From Akebia trifoliata (Eukaryota; Streptophyta; Magnoliopsida; Ranunculales; Lardizabalaceae), in NCBI GenBank assembly GCA_017979445.1, contig CM030711.1, forward strand, positions 1,240,001 to 1,304,000: DNA of 64,000 nt, read 5' to 3'. Positions 12,201-25,000 of this stretch are shown here, piece after piece. The notes beneath the pieces are model-generated. The model was not told the origin of the DNA. It worked only from the letters and a program-made list of their open reading frames with translations, and did no database searches. Position 1 is the first letter of the stretch; each line of letters begins with the position of its first letter. The position numbers and the translations under genes are program-made.

Positions 12201-15200
12201 GTTGGTATGAAAGATGTTCAAGGCACCTATAAAAAAGTGATATTCAAAGGTCTTCCACAGTTGTGGGATTATAGTGTTAACAGCCCAGGTGCCATTTTTC
12301 GGTACCAAATAGTTTGCCTGTTGAATTGTACTGAACTTCAGATTTTTCTTGCCTTCATCCTTACATAAATAAATTTATTAAAAAAATTGGTACTGGAGCC
12401 CTGTGTATTTGCAGCTTCAATCTTACTTAATCATCAAGGTTCACATTGGAGATGGCAAAGTTTTACTTCTGCTACCAACTTGACAGAATCCTTATCCTTT
12501 ATCCTAGCTTGAGACTGACAATTGTTGTGCAAAAGAAACACCACGTAGATGGGTCCTTACATTTATTGAGAAGTAATGATAAAATGACACGCTGACACAT
12601 ACGCGGTTGACGTGGCAAGTGCACAGACCTTTTCCTTGTGTATCCCGAAGAAAAAGATCTATGGTTCTGTGCGCTTGCCACGTCAACTGCGTATGTCATA
12701 GTGCGTCATTTTATCACGACTATTAGAGAAAGCACTTATATTAGACAACATGTTTTTTTTTTGTTGACCTGTGGGCTTAATTTTTTTTGGTTTTGTAGAA
12801 GGCGACTCGCTCGAAGAATGTTGAATTTGGAGAGACGCGAAGGAAGCCATCCGAATCTATCGCTTGGACAGGAGGATCTCAAGGACTGAAGCGACCAAGT
12901 AATTCTTCTGTTAGGTCGAAGAACATTCACAAATGAGTGGGTGTTATTTGCTTGTGTTTGATGAATGGTTTAGTATGGTTATGTTGAATGTTACTTGTGG
13001 ATTATCTCATATTTCAGCTAAGATTATGCAGATTACTCTGCTGCTTGATTAGAATTAATTGTGGTAAATAGATGTTTGAGGATGAAAATCTCAATATTTA
13101 AATTGAGTGGCATTCTTCGTCTGAGGTTTTTTTTTTCTTTTCCAGTGAGTATGATTTGACTGAAATAAATCCATTTGATTCTTTTTTGAGCGAGGAAAAA
13201 AATTTGTAATCCAAAAAAAATAAAATCGAAAAGATAAACATAAACTTTCGTGAAATCTAAGAGGAAATGCATGTTTATAAAGAATAAACATCGTAAACTT
13301 ATGGACACTTTAAACATTTGCGTGTTGACTATTGACTAGCTATGGAATTCATACACCTTGCAATCATCGAGGTTTTTTCTAAATCCTAATCCCATGAGAG
13401 TGCTTCACGAGACCAAATCATGTCACTCTGAATCGAGAGATTTTTTATTTTTAAGTTGGAAAAGAAAACAAACCCCAGCAATTCTATCCTAGGAGGAATC
13501 TCACCACACCAACAATCCTCCCAATATTCCACATTCCCCCTCATTACCCATTTTATATTGAGTCCTTTTTATAAATTCAATATGCTTTTTTTTAATGAAT
13601 ACCACTCCATACACTATGCCTATAACTCCATAAGTAGATACTTCTCCTCTACCCCAACCTAAACTCCCATGCACTAACAAATACTAAGACTTGTTGATTT
13701 GATAGATTTACCTTGAATCATCGATGCTTTGTCCTTTTCAAATTGTATTAAATGATGATTTTGCAATATACCCTACTATGCCTTTTTATGAATACCACTC
13801 CATACGCTGGTGGATTTATTTTTTTGGTGGGGTGGGAGGGTGAAACTGTTTTGAATATTATTTTGTGGTATTGACACCTATAAACTTGCTGATTAGTGTT
13901 AGAAGTATTGTGTGTTAATGTACCATACACCTATGACTTGTCTTTGCTTCAAATGAGTGTGATATATCAGACAATGGACCTAATAGTGATCATGAATTAG
14001 TCTTATGATATTATAATTAGCATTAGCTATTATTATTGGGGCTAATCTATTTTGGTTGTTGGTTGGTAATTGGAATATGTTCATGCAGGACACACATCTG
14101 GCTCAAATTTTGGCGGACAAGGGTCTTCTTTTTGCAGGTTTGCATTAGAGGTATGCGATTGTTTGTCTTTTCTTTTAAATAGATATTTTCTTAATAGCCA
14201 TAATGAACTTAAAATGGATAGTGTGAGTTAGTTAAATCTTGTTCTTATATATTGTTCATCTACGCTTATCGAAATTTGATATCTGGTTCGATTTAACTTA
14301 GGAAAAAGAAGGCCGTTGACTATATATGTTAAGTTTTAGTATACATAAGTAATTATTGGAATTATTTTTTAATCAAATTTCTTGAAACTATATCAATAAA
14401 GTCTTCTTCGGCTGCTTATTTTTCCTTTCTCTCTGTATTTGGGTATCTTGATTCTCCTCAATAACTTTTGTCTATAATGGAACTGGTGTGCGAAAAGTAA
14501 TCTAGTCTACTTAGTGCTCCCCCCCCCCCCCCCTCCTCCCCTCCTCAATCCCAATCCATGCACTTTCTTTTGCTAGTGAACTTTGGAACTATGTAGGTGC
14601 AAGCAAAAACCTTCCAGTATGGAGGCATCTGGAACCTTCACAGTCTATTTTGTGGTAGTTTTCGTTTCATTCCAGTTTCGGGCTCTTCTATGGGATTTTG
14701 GGATGACGACCGATATTGTGGGGATGCTCTCTTGCATGTTAAGTTCCTTATTATTTATGCTACGTATGTACTTGAAATACACTCCAATTAACCAATGTAT
14801 CATTGAGGAGAATGGGGTGGTAGCCTGAAATCTTGGTCTTTCTAGGAACCTAAATGATTAGGAGTTTGACTCTTGTAATGTATCTTAATTCGGTTATACC
14901 TTTCTATAGAAGCTCCATCTTTTCAAAAAATATTCTTTGGGTTTCCTTGGTTCCTTCTAAAGGTAACTTTCTATATTTGGACCATGATGGTGGATAAAAT
15001 TTTCATGGTATGGGTTATTTAATCAGTAGGGGAATTCAATTCCTCCATGTGCATAATGTGCAAAGCTGCGGAGGTGTCTGTTGACCATTACCTTGTCCAC
15101 TATTCCTTTTCCCACCATGGTGTAGATCACTCCTCTTCAGCATTTTGGTTTCCATTTTATGCTCTTGAGGGGTATATTTGAGGTGCTTTAAAGATTGCAT

Positions 15201-18200
15201 GCTAGGCTTGTTGTCTAGAGGGAATGTCTTGTGGAACCTAATTCCTTTTGCCATTGCATGGTTGATTTGGAGGGGGAGAAATGATTGATTTTTTAACAAC
15301 AAGAGTGGTTCTCTGACTTGGTGATCTTCATGATAGGCTTTCTTGTATAATTGAGTTTCTATCTTTGGTGAATTTCGAAGATCCATGTTTGATGAATTTG
15401 TTTTTAGATGGGAGAATGTTGTAAAGTCTTCTTTTGGGTCTTAGCTGGCATGGTGGTCTGACATTCTGTGTCATGAAATCCCTTTTCTATATTGCTATGG
15501 GTTTGATTCTACCTTTTTCTTTAGATTATTCTATATTGATGAACAAAAAGTCCAAAACCACTTTTGTAAAAGGTACAGGCTATTATGTCATGAGATGAAA
15601 GTAAGAGCAATCACACCAGACTGCCCATGCCTTAGGAAAAGAATGTTGGGCAATGTGTTTGTCGAATGAAGCCTAGATAAGGATGTAAAAACTAAGAAAG
15701 TAACAGTGATGAACATGTTTGAGAAAATATAGGGTAACCCCCCAGTTGATGATAAAATAAGGGAGGGGTTGATGGAGAAGTTTGGTCCAAGGTATTAAAA
15801 TTCTGTTCGCTATCTATTTTGGTAGTCTACAAATGGAATATTTTGATTAGTGTCAGATTTAATCCATTTGTTTATGGAAAAATGGTACTGAAATGATGGA
15901 AAGGGCTTAGAACCATAGCTCAGTTGGTTAGACACATTGCAAAGAAACTTTGAAGTCGTGGGTTCAAGCTGGCTAACCAATCAAAAAAATGATGGAAATA
16001 TTGAGGAAATTTTCGTTGAAAATGTGGGAAATGATAAAACAAAGATGGAAAACGCTCATAAGCCCTTGAATTTCAGTAAAAAAACATATTTGGAGTGTTT
16101 GAATGGGATCAATAGCGCTTCTCTACACATTAGCAAAGGTATCTGAAAGCTCGACATCAATAAACAAGTATATCTACATTAAAAATAAAAATAATAATAT
16201 TATTTAATTTTATTCACTGTAATATGTAAAACACTACCCTACAAAGTCATTAATTTGTGAGCTCTTGAAGAGTGTAACCAGAGAAGAAGAGTTGTCCATC
16301 CTGGGGCAATATTTTGGAGGAAGCTGCCATGTGGACGTATAATTACATTAGGATGGTATACTCTTTTGTTGAGAAGAGTTATGGAATGTGAGTATTTATG
16401 TTCATCACCATAGTAATCTCACATGGTTCAGAGCACAAGGCGTTAAATTTTGATTTCAGTGCTTATTTTGGTTCGCTTGAAAATGGAAATATTTCAATTG
16501 AGCCGTGATAATTTGATGCGGAAAAACATATGCGGTCTGTACGCGGCTGACATGGCAAGGGCACAGAACCATATATCTTTTTCTTTGGGATATATGTGGA
16601 AGAGATCAATGGTTCTGTGCCCTTGCCACGTCAGCCGTGTACAGCTGCATATGTTTTGCCACGTTGATTTATCATTCGTCATTTCAATCAATATGAAAAT
16701 TAATACGTTTTTTCATGAAAATGTTTTGGAAATGAAGGAAATATTGAATTTTTTATTATTAAAACTGTAGGAAATGATAAAACACACTTATAATTTATAA
16801 AAATATAATAAACAAGAACAAAACCTGGTAATGAAAATTTAGAATGTTTCATTATATGTACACACAAGTATATGAGTGTCCAGGTGACATAAAAAAGAGA
16901 GTGAGAATTCTAAACAACACCATTCTACATAAAAAGAAAAAGAAAAGAAAAAGAAAAAGAAAAAGAAAACACTGACTTAATGAACAAACTATTAAGTACT
17001 ATATTCACATGTTATTACACTTTTTATTTATTTTTTATATGTATATGAATAAATTAGTAATATAATCTTACTAATTAGAATTTTAGAACATAGGTGACTA
17101 TGTGTATGCCTATATGAAATACTAACATACTTAGAATACATCAAAATATGATGATATAGACACTTTATTCATTTATACTAAAAATTAAATATTGCGATTT
17201 TTTATTCCATCTATTAGTTGTTGTTTACGAAATTTACTATTGATTGGAATATTTCAACCTAAATGTCGTATGCTTATACCTTGTAGAAAAGGAAATATTT
17301 AGGTATATTTTGTGAAAATATGTCGAAATTTAATGTTACGTTGCCAGGTAAAGGCATCTGAAACCAAGGTGTCTATTGTCTAAGTTGCCTGACATAGAAA
17401 GTTCTTCCATCGTCCACAATCTGGTTGTAATCACACGTCGTTGTCATAAAAAAAAAGCTTGAATATCAACCACCGTCCTAAAAAATATAAGCTATAACTT
17501 TATATTTCTTTGTTGGGAAATTTTTCGAGTTAAAAAGCAGTCAGTTGGAATATGTTTTAAATGATAGTAATCAGGGAAAAGATTTGGACACATCTGTTGT
17601 CCACGTCCTATTTACTCCATGTCTTAAACAAGTTAATATATTAGTTTATGCCATCATATTCTTAAGCATTGTTTTCAATAGTTTATTTAATGTTAGCTGT
17701 TGTTCCAGACATTTTTTTTACCGGTTACTTTTTATTGCCTTCTTCAGAGTGTATTTTGGGGCTAAAATCTCTATTCCCACGTGAATTATTGATATTGAAT
17801 GTTTTTCATTAACTGTTTTTAACCTTTACAGGATGAGTTAGTGGTAGATGGTGCACGGATTTTTGATATGGATGTTTCTAGTCAAATTCTGATTCTTGCA
17901 CGAAGGCTTTCTGGAATGGGTGGAATGCACGTGCTTACTAAAGTACAAGTTTTTGATTAAACATGAAAGTTGAATTTAGCATTATATACTGCATTTATGA
18001 AGTCGATTCATACCTGTTCACCAACTCTTCCTAATCCAGTAATTTTTAAACTTAACTTCTGATTTTGCAGATTAGCTTGATGTATCCTTATGAAAGTGAA
18101 AATATACACCTTCCTCCTGACACCAAAGCTGTCAGGGACCTACATGTTTCTCCTTTTCCTGGTAGGCTTGCGCTTTTTGCTTCACTGGGAAAGAAATTAT

Positions 18201-21078
18201 CAATTATCAGGTATACCTACTCTTCTAGCTAGACAGTGTTATTCTGTATTGACACAGTCGTATTATTCATCATTTTTTTTTTTTAAATATATATTTTTGT
18301 TCATTCTGTTTCAGCATGGAAAGCAACAATATTGTCCTGACGTATGAATTGCCGGTAAAATTTCTATCTGCTTCCTGTCATATTCTTGTTACCAATTAGA
18401 AAAGTTTTGATGTACAATAAAGATCCCTATTGAATTTTGCTTCTGCTTCCCCTTCATGAAACAATTCTATTAAAACTGGTTTACTTGAAGGGGTTAGTTT
18501 AGTTGGTGAAGTCTATGTGTCCTGATACCATAGGCCTGGGTCCAGTTCCTGCCGCCACCGAGTTACTGATCCCATTAAAAAAGAGCTTACTGATAGAAAT
18601 AAACAAAACTGGTTTACTTGTTTAGCTGCTGCCTTAATATAGTCCTATTCCTATCCTCTTTCACTTTATGTAACTAAGATTAGTGGTGGTGCCACCTCTT
18701 GGATGGGCGTATCCCAAAAATACTCTGAACCTCATAATACCTTTTAACCAAGAATTAGAAATTGCTGAGAGGTTAAGGTTAATGTTTATAAACTCATTCA
18801 CTTTCTTATATCTGGAAACGACATCCATTCATTGGTTGGTTACAGCTTTATAGTATCTTGTTTATCTAATTTGGGGCTTTGCACCTGATCCAAGGGGTGA
18901 ACTGCCAATTGATTTGTTGGGTTCAATGACTATTGGACCAGATGCATGTGTTGGGGTAGGATTCGTTAAGAATGATGGGTCTGAGCTTTGCCATTTGTTT
19001 CTCTGGTATCATATGTTAAATTATTGTTTCATAAACATTTGAAGATGTAGTTTTATATGAAAAAGGGTTATCAAGATGTATCAACATAAAAGTGCCTAAC
19101 TATGTTTGTTAGACGTGTAGAATGTTGTTCCCATGTCCTAGTTTCAAACACCCCTGGACCCAAGTGCCCAACTTCACTTGCTAATCACTAACCCTTTATC
19201 CAAAAAAAAAATGACATCATTATAGGGATTAGGATCTTTTTCTTTCTTTTTTTGATTGGCAGGATTTAGGCATTTTAAGACACTTTACAGTTTATCGTAA
19301 AAAAAAAAAAATTGACGTTAAAAACGAGAGAGTTTACAAGGGCTGTTATGAGCTCAAGATGATCAATCTCCTGTTTCATAACTTTGGAATTCTCTTTACT
19401 CTCTACAGGATGAGTGCATTTAATTATGACAGCTTCTACAACATTTAAAATATGCAGAAATAAGAAATGACAAATTAATTTTTAGCTACAATGAACATCA
19501 ATGCCGGACCAGCTGATTTGTAATTGAATAAGTACTTTCAAACCAAATTACTACATTGACATGTTATCAGTGCGATGTCAGCATAGTTTTCCATGTGACT
19601 TACCAGCATGGAGACGGTGCACATCGTTTTATTTCTTTGTTTTTATTGTTTGTTCATGTTATTTCTATTTTTTTCTCACTTTTTTGTTTCCTGAATCATT
19701 TTCACTTTTGATTGTCTGATATTGGAGGCAGACATTTTACTGATTCTTCCTAAACTATGTTTGTTCAACTTGATACCCTAATAGTGGCATGCTTTTCTCC
19801 TTTATCCATTTTGATGATCTTTCTAAGCCTACTGTGGTAATTTACTTCTATTTGTTGCATCTCTTTTCCTCGTCCGTTGTACAGGAAATCATGTCTTCTA
19901 GTACAAACTTAAGAGTGATCTTGGAAGAATGGGGACAATACTTTTGTTATGTCCAGTATACTTTTAATTGTTATCTCATCACATCATGGATCTTATGGAT
20001 TGGTTTGGTGGTGTATTTCAGGCCCCTGCTTGGTCATGTTCATGGGATCTCAACAGTCCACATCATGTATATACTGGATTACAGGTACAATCCTATAAAA
20101 TGTTTTCTGTTTGTATTCTCAAGAAAATGCATGTGCTGGTTTTTAATTTAATTCTAAGACAGCAATTTGCATGTAAATCATTTTTTTTTTTTAAATATTT
20201 GCAGAATGGCACACTTTTGGTGTTCGATATGCGGCAAACAGCCATGCCAATGGAATCCATGAATGGTTTGACATGCCACCCTGTTCATACCATACTCTCT
20301 CTTGGGCATAACCCCCATCTTCCTGATGGTGTCAGAAAGCTTCTAAGTGCTTCCTCCGTTGGCCCATGTGTGTGGAATGCTAGTGGTGTTGGAGAAAGGT
20401 TGGGTTATATGCATTTGGTTACCTTGTGTTGATAATTTCCATGCTTGTTTACTTAAAAAGCTGCACAGATTTATGAGATTTAGGGCTTACTTGAGCACTA
20501 TTGTTGTGCTAAAACTTTTATTTTTTATTATTATTATTATTAATTTTTATTTATTTATTTATTTATTGGGGGGGGGGGGGGTGGGCGTGGTAAGATTTTC
20601 CCTTCTTTAGGTAAGTCCTTATTTTTGAAAGATTCTACTTAAGCCCCCCCCCCCCCCTTAAAAAAAACTATTTTATGAAAAACACTCATTTTTTATGCTA
20701 CAAAGAACTTTCTCATTTTCCAGATTCTGATGGATGAAACTCTAATCTTGTTGCATCTCTTTTCCTTAAACCTTGATGGGTAACATAATGTGAATTAACA
20801 AAATGAACAGCAAAAATGAAGGATAAATAATGAAGGGATTTTTTGTGTATTATTAAAAGATGGTAAACCAGTTTACTTGATTATTGCATATAAGCTGTTA
20901 GAATACATAAATCTGAACAGGAATGAAAGTTTTTAGTATTATTATTCTCAAAAGCAACAGACAACGCAGGACTTGGGTGAAAAGATGTGATTAAATCACT
21001 CAAAATGATATTGGTTGCTAACTAATTTTAATATAACCCGCCTTCACCTACTGATTAGTAACCATTAATTCACCTGCC

Positions 21079-21116
<38 letters not shown>

Positions 21117-21699
21117 TATGTACATTTCTTTAGTTTGGTTGCCACTCATTTTAGGCTCATTTGTAATGAGTTATTGGAAGTCTGGAACTAACATTTCTGC
21201 TACTGATTTTGACTGAAGGCCATTCCTAGTCCCTGATATGGAGAATCAAGGCGTATGCATATCCCTTGCTTACTCTCAGTGTAGTGATGACATTGTTGCT
21301 TCATTTCGTCCAAAAGTTCATGCATCTAACGACATTATTGGTTCTCAACCTTCACCCACTGTTCTTGGACAAGGAATACTTGGATCTCATGTTCTTATTA
21401 AGAGGGTTGGTGGCAGCAGTTATCAGAACATGGGATCTGCATCTGCTAATGTAAATGATGTTCGATTGACTAAGTCTGCAATTGTAAACATGGATAATTG
21501 TAACCCCTTGTTTGCACATGGGGATGAAGTAACCCGTGGATTGAGTTTGAGAGAGCTGCCATCATTAAGGCATATTCAGAGTCTTAAGCCACATCAGAAT
21601 CCCATTCTTGATGTGAAGTATGCACATTCCCTTAGCACAGGTTTGCTTGGTTGTGTAAGTGAGGATAGACTGCAACTTTTCTCGGCAAAGCTCTCTTGA
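9268..21699 (+). CDS. RFWD3: RFWD3-like RING/WD E3 ubiquitin ligase
   Basis: A 13-exon model joins in frame to 631 aa: 9268-9695, 11007-11085, 11195-11284, 11368-11412, 11948-12010, 12799-12898, 14089-14150, 17832-17942, 18071-18210, 18316-18355, 20022-20084, 20205-20398, 21219-21699; every intron is GT-AG. Seen: an acidic Ser-rich N-terminus (1-120); a RING starting C127-x2-C130 and continuing CGH (147-149), C155 and CPQC (170-173), with the CGHxxGFxC spacing of RFWD3; a charged likely coiled coil (about 200-240); and a C-terminal part (about 280-631) with WD-like blades such as APAWSCSWD and SVGPCVW. In animals RFWD3 ubiquitinates RPA and RAD51 at stalled forks and crosslinks; a matching nuclear role here is inferred. 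Exon 1 uses AG/GTTTGT at 9695, not the nearby GTAAGG at 9691, because only the former keeps the RING in frame. If intron 6 were retained, a stop at 12934 would leave only RING plus coiled coil. Introns 5, 7 and 10 carry transposons. Confidence 0.9.
9784..10980 (+). repeat. Tandem repeat in RFWD3 intron 1
   Basis: About seven diverged direct copies of a roughly 180-bp unit, with anchor words (gaattctagggtttctgat or its variants) near 9784, 9966, 10141, 10324, 10500, 10686 and 10866. Each unit contains aagtttcttatctg, and most also have a pyrimidine tract followed by cacagat. The array fills nearly all of intron 1 (9696-11006). Confidence 0.8.
12572..12721. mobile_element. Family A palindromic element in RFWD3 intron 5
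   Basis: Arms pair from agtaatgataaaatgac on the left to gtcattttatcacgact on the right. Both arms keep an intact bZIP-type ACGT site: tgacgtggca at 12608-12617 and tgccacgtca at 12676-12685. The core is tgtatcccgaagaaaaagat and ctatggttctgtgc. It lies in the intron between the exons ending at 12010 and starting at 12799. Confidence 0.75.
14590..15560 (+). mobile_element. LINE fragment in RFWD3 intron 7
   Basis: A broken reading frame resembles the region after the reverse transcriptase of plant L1-type LINEs: GSSMGFWDDDRYCGDALL (about 14690), RNLND, then a zinc-binding-type segment SSMCIMCKAAEVSVDHYLVH (about 15040-15100), and NLIPFAIAWLIW (about 15237-15272). Stops and frameshifts show it is dead. 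It lies in the host gene's sense orientation. It ends without a clear poly(A) tail, so the 3' limit is approximate. Confidence 0.65.
15903..15986 (+). mobile_element. tRNA-derived SINE in RFWD3 intron 7
   Basis: Box A-like tagctcagttgg and box B-like gggttcaagc lie at tRNA-like spacing and are followed by a short A-run. It is flanked by a perfect 12-bp direct repeat, aaatgatggaaa, at 15891-15902 and 15987-15998, the signature of retroposition. I call a SINE and not a tRNA gene because the cloverleaf cannot be closed, the tail is A-rich and there is a target duplication. Confidence 0.75.
16505..16676. mobile_element. Family A palindromic element in RFWD3 intron 7
   Basis: Left arm: gtgataatttgatgcgg, aaaacatatgcgg, tgacatggca. 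Right arm: tgccacgtca (intact, 16624-16633), gctgcatatgtttt, tgatttatcatt. The core around agaaccatatatctttttct pairs with agatcaatggttctgtgccc. One arm keeps ACGT and the other has decayed to ACAT. Confidence 0.7.
18488..18604 (+). mobile_element. SINE in RFWD3 intron 10
   Basis: Box A-like ttagtttagttggtgaag and box B-like gggtccagttcc, ending in an A-rich stretch. It is bounded by a perfect 16-bp direct repeat, aaaactggtttacttg, at 18472-18487 and 18605-18620. The target duplication fixes the ends. Confidence 0.75.
21073..21117. repeat. CT then TA microsatellite in RFWD3 intron 12
   Basis: A run of CT repeats passes directly into a run of TA repeats. It lies about 100 bases upstream of the last exon's acceptor. 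Confidence 0.7.
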
Positions 21700-23239
21700 A
21701 AAGGTAAACTATATTTCTACTGTTTCCAATGTGACATGGTTTCTATTACTATTTTGAGGTGTTTATTTCAGTCATACTGTAAATGGAATTCACATGCTAT
21801 TATATTGTTATTTGTAAAATATATAACTAACAATATGCAATACGAATTGGAGTGCGGATGATTGTATGTGCATGGTTAAGAGATGGGCCTCAGAATTGAT
21901 TGTTTAGTCATTCACCTCTAGATCCTGTGAAGGTTCTCGTTTAAAAAAAGAAACGATGGTTGGAGAACAGGCACACATTTGACAGAGATTGAAGGAAAGG
22001 ATTCTGTGGCCATAATCCTTCTCAAGTTAGCTCCAATGCCTACATTCTTAAATAAAATTAACCTCGTTAATAACATCATTGATATGTGAAAGAAATTTTC
22101 ATTTAGGATATGTTCAAACTATGAGAAAACATTGTGAGGAACGGAACATGTTGTAATAATGCCTCCACTTTTGTGAAAAAGAAAATACATTAACCTGCTT
22201 AGAAAATAAAGGGTGACTAGAAGCTCAAGTGGGTATCATAGTTTAAGTGGGTGCCCTCAGTGTGATAAAAAAACACATATAACCAGATTAAACCCTCCTA
22301 ACAGTGCCTTTTGATTTAGGCTTGTAAATTTCGAACTTCAGGGAAAATATGCAGTTCGATCTGGCAAGAAAGCTGCTTGGGATTCTTTATTTCATCGTGC
22401 TTCTTACTGCTATTTTCTTGATCATGAATTTTTATTTATTTATTTATTTATTTATTTTTCATGTTGCATTGGCATGGGAGATCAGATCTAGAAAATGTGT
22501 GCCACTTCTTTTCATTTATACTGTTCTTTATACTGCTTAATTGTTCTTGCAGTTATTTTTTTAAGAAAGAAAACCTGTCTAGTTTGGTTGGTTGGATGAA
22601 ACTGTAGCATTCTCTATAGCATCAAAACAAGTAATTTCAACATAATCTATATTCTAGAAGGTAGAGAAAACCACAAGATGCCATCATTTAGAAACTAGAT
22701 GCTTGAGGGCCTAACGGTTAATGTCCTCTACTTCATAAACATCTCAAGGAGTCCTTTAGTATTTAATTAGTTGCTTCTGGACTGTTATTTGACTGTGTAC
22801 CTACGCACATGCCTATGGTTTATTCCTTCCTTTGGAGGCCATGAGTTCTGGTCTCTTCTAGTGCATCCTGCCTAGGTGGAGGTATCCGTTCCCTTTCCAT
22901 TGTAGCTTAGATTCCCAAAACACACATTATTTAAAAAAAAAACGAAAAACAAAAAAACAGTACTTGGGGACTTCACTCAATCTTTTCTGGTGCTATCAAC
23001 TCATTAGATTGTAGACATTGTTGTCAGCATACTTACTCGAAGGAATGGTTTGTTGAGAATTTATTCAGTCTAAATTCGCTGTACTTCTTTATGACAAGGT
23101 TTGGTGAAAATTGTCCACTTTTTCAGTTGTTGACCCCAAAAACTCCCAAGCCCTTTTCCCCATGAAGAACTACTTTTACTTTAAAAAATCAAATCTTTAA
23201 TTTAATTGATTTCACCCGAATTTCAGTGATTATGCTTGT

Positions 23240-23341
23240 GTTTTTTTTTTTTTTTTTTGATGGGTAAGCTGGACTTGAACCCCACGACCTCAAGGTTGCT
23301 TTGCAATGTGTCAAACCAACCAAGCTGTGGGTCTAAAGCCC
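23240..23341 (-). mobile_element. tRNA-derived SINE with poly(A) tail
   Basis: Read on the minus strand it has box A-like agcttggttggtttga, box B-like ggggttcaagtcc, and an 18-base A tail. It is flanked by a 13-bp direct repeat with one mismatch (tgattatgcttgt at 23227-23239, tgattatacttgt at 23342-23354). It is closely related to the copy at 15903, sharing acacattgcaaag. Confidence 0.8.
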
Positions 23342-25000
23342 TGATTATACTTGTATTCTACTTATTGAGAAAGTTCTGTAATGGCTTGTACTAATGCTTC
23401 CTTCTACCATTATATGCAGACCTTAATGTAGGCACTCAAAGCTGCACCCAATTCTCATCCTCGTGCAACTAACCCATCTTACTCAATTTTTTGAACACAC
23501 CTGCAAGCTTTCAATATGCTGCGAAGGTTTCATATTCTCTGCTCAAGTGCTATCTATTACTTATTTGGTAGTCACTTAACATAAATAACAGCTAATGATA
23601 ACCCATTTCTCAACATGATGGTCCTATATTGGAATCTTGTATTAGTCTCTGAGTATCTATGGAATGGTGTACATGGCTGAATTTGTAAACAATGCATGAC
23701 ACATAACATCGTAGTTTGGAAATGTGAAGTTCTATTTATTTATTTATTATTATTATTATCAAAAAAGCATAATCAGTGCATTTTTTATTTACCTTCATCC
23801 AATCTTTGGAGAACTCAAGATTGTGCTGGATTGAGTTACTGTTGATTTCTTGTAGCTTTCGATGTCTAAGAAAATATTGGAATGAAGTTTTTAATATTGA
23901 ATACAAATTTACTGGGCTTGATTGAGAATGAAAGCTTTCCTAAAGATTTAGAGGGAAAAGTTAAAAAATCCAACCTTTCAGGGTTCAAATTAGCGTCCTG
24001 TTTTTTCTTTCAACCAGAAATTTTATTAGTCTATGTTTGAAAGTTCATGGATATCGTTCCCGAATCCCTATTTCAAATCTATGATGAGATTTCGATCAAA
24101 CCCTTCTCCTTTTTAAAAGGAGAAGGAACACAAGAAAACATGTTGATTGCATCTTAGAATTTTTCCACAATTATTTTTATTTCTTTCAATGATTATTTTT
24201 GCAATAATTCTCTACATTATTCCCAACTCTATCTAATGATCATGCAACAGGGGACCATATGCTATAATGCATGTATGGGGGTCACACTTGAACATCGAAT
24301 GGATGAACAACGCTCGACACGACAATGGTGTTATACTCCATGTTGTGCCCTGACCCACATTTATGAGTAAAAAAAAAACTTCTTTCTCGGCCTATTACTG
24401 AGGTGATCAACCGTTGAGAAATAAACAAAAGATGACCAAGAGATATCCTCTTTCAATAACAAAATATGTGGCTCATTACCTGCTCCTAATTCCTTGGGAT
24501 AAGAATTTGATGATGGGATCCTAAGGCTTTGATGATGATGGGGAGGAGATTCTAACTCTATATAGTAGGTAGTTTTAGCATTGAAGCATATCTTCCGAAC
24601 TGCTTATAACCTAACAATGCATAATCAAATCCCCCCTCCTATATAAGGCCAAAAGAAGAAAAGGGAGGGAGAGAGAAAGGATAACTACATGTGCTAACCC
24701 TATCTGTTTGTCTTTAGAAAAATTTGATCCATTTTGAATATTTTAGTTACAACTCATAAAGTTCAAAAGCAGGACCCCACACACCCATTCCAACATCTTC
24801 TCATTAAGCTTTGCATTATTGATTCATAAAGCATCCTTCATAATGTCCAAAAGCCGTCTTTGATCAGAAAGAAAGAAATATTTCTTTGTTCTTTTAACAG
24901 TATAGGAAGTTCAGTTTGGTGAGTTGGTAACGTTTGTCAATTTTATGTTTAATATTTGTCTTCATAAATCTTAAAAGAAAAAAAAAAAACTTTATTTGTT

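Noticed and set aside
15036..15386. Minus-strand 116-codon ORF
   Set aside because: It lies opposite a LINE relic whose plus strand shows recognisable motifs; the minus frame has no domain.
15911..15975. Possible tRNA gene (box A and box B present)
   Set aside because: Cloverleaf stems do not close, an A-rich tail follows, and a 12-bp target duplication shows a SINE.
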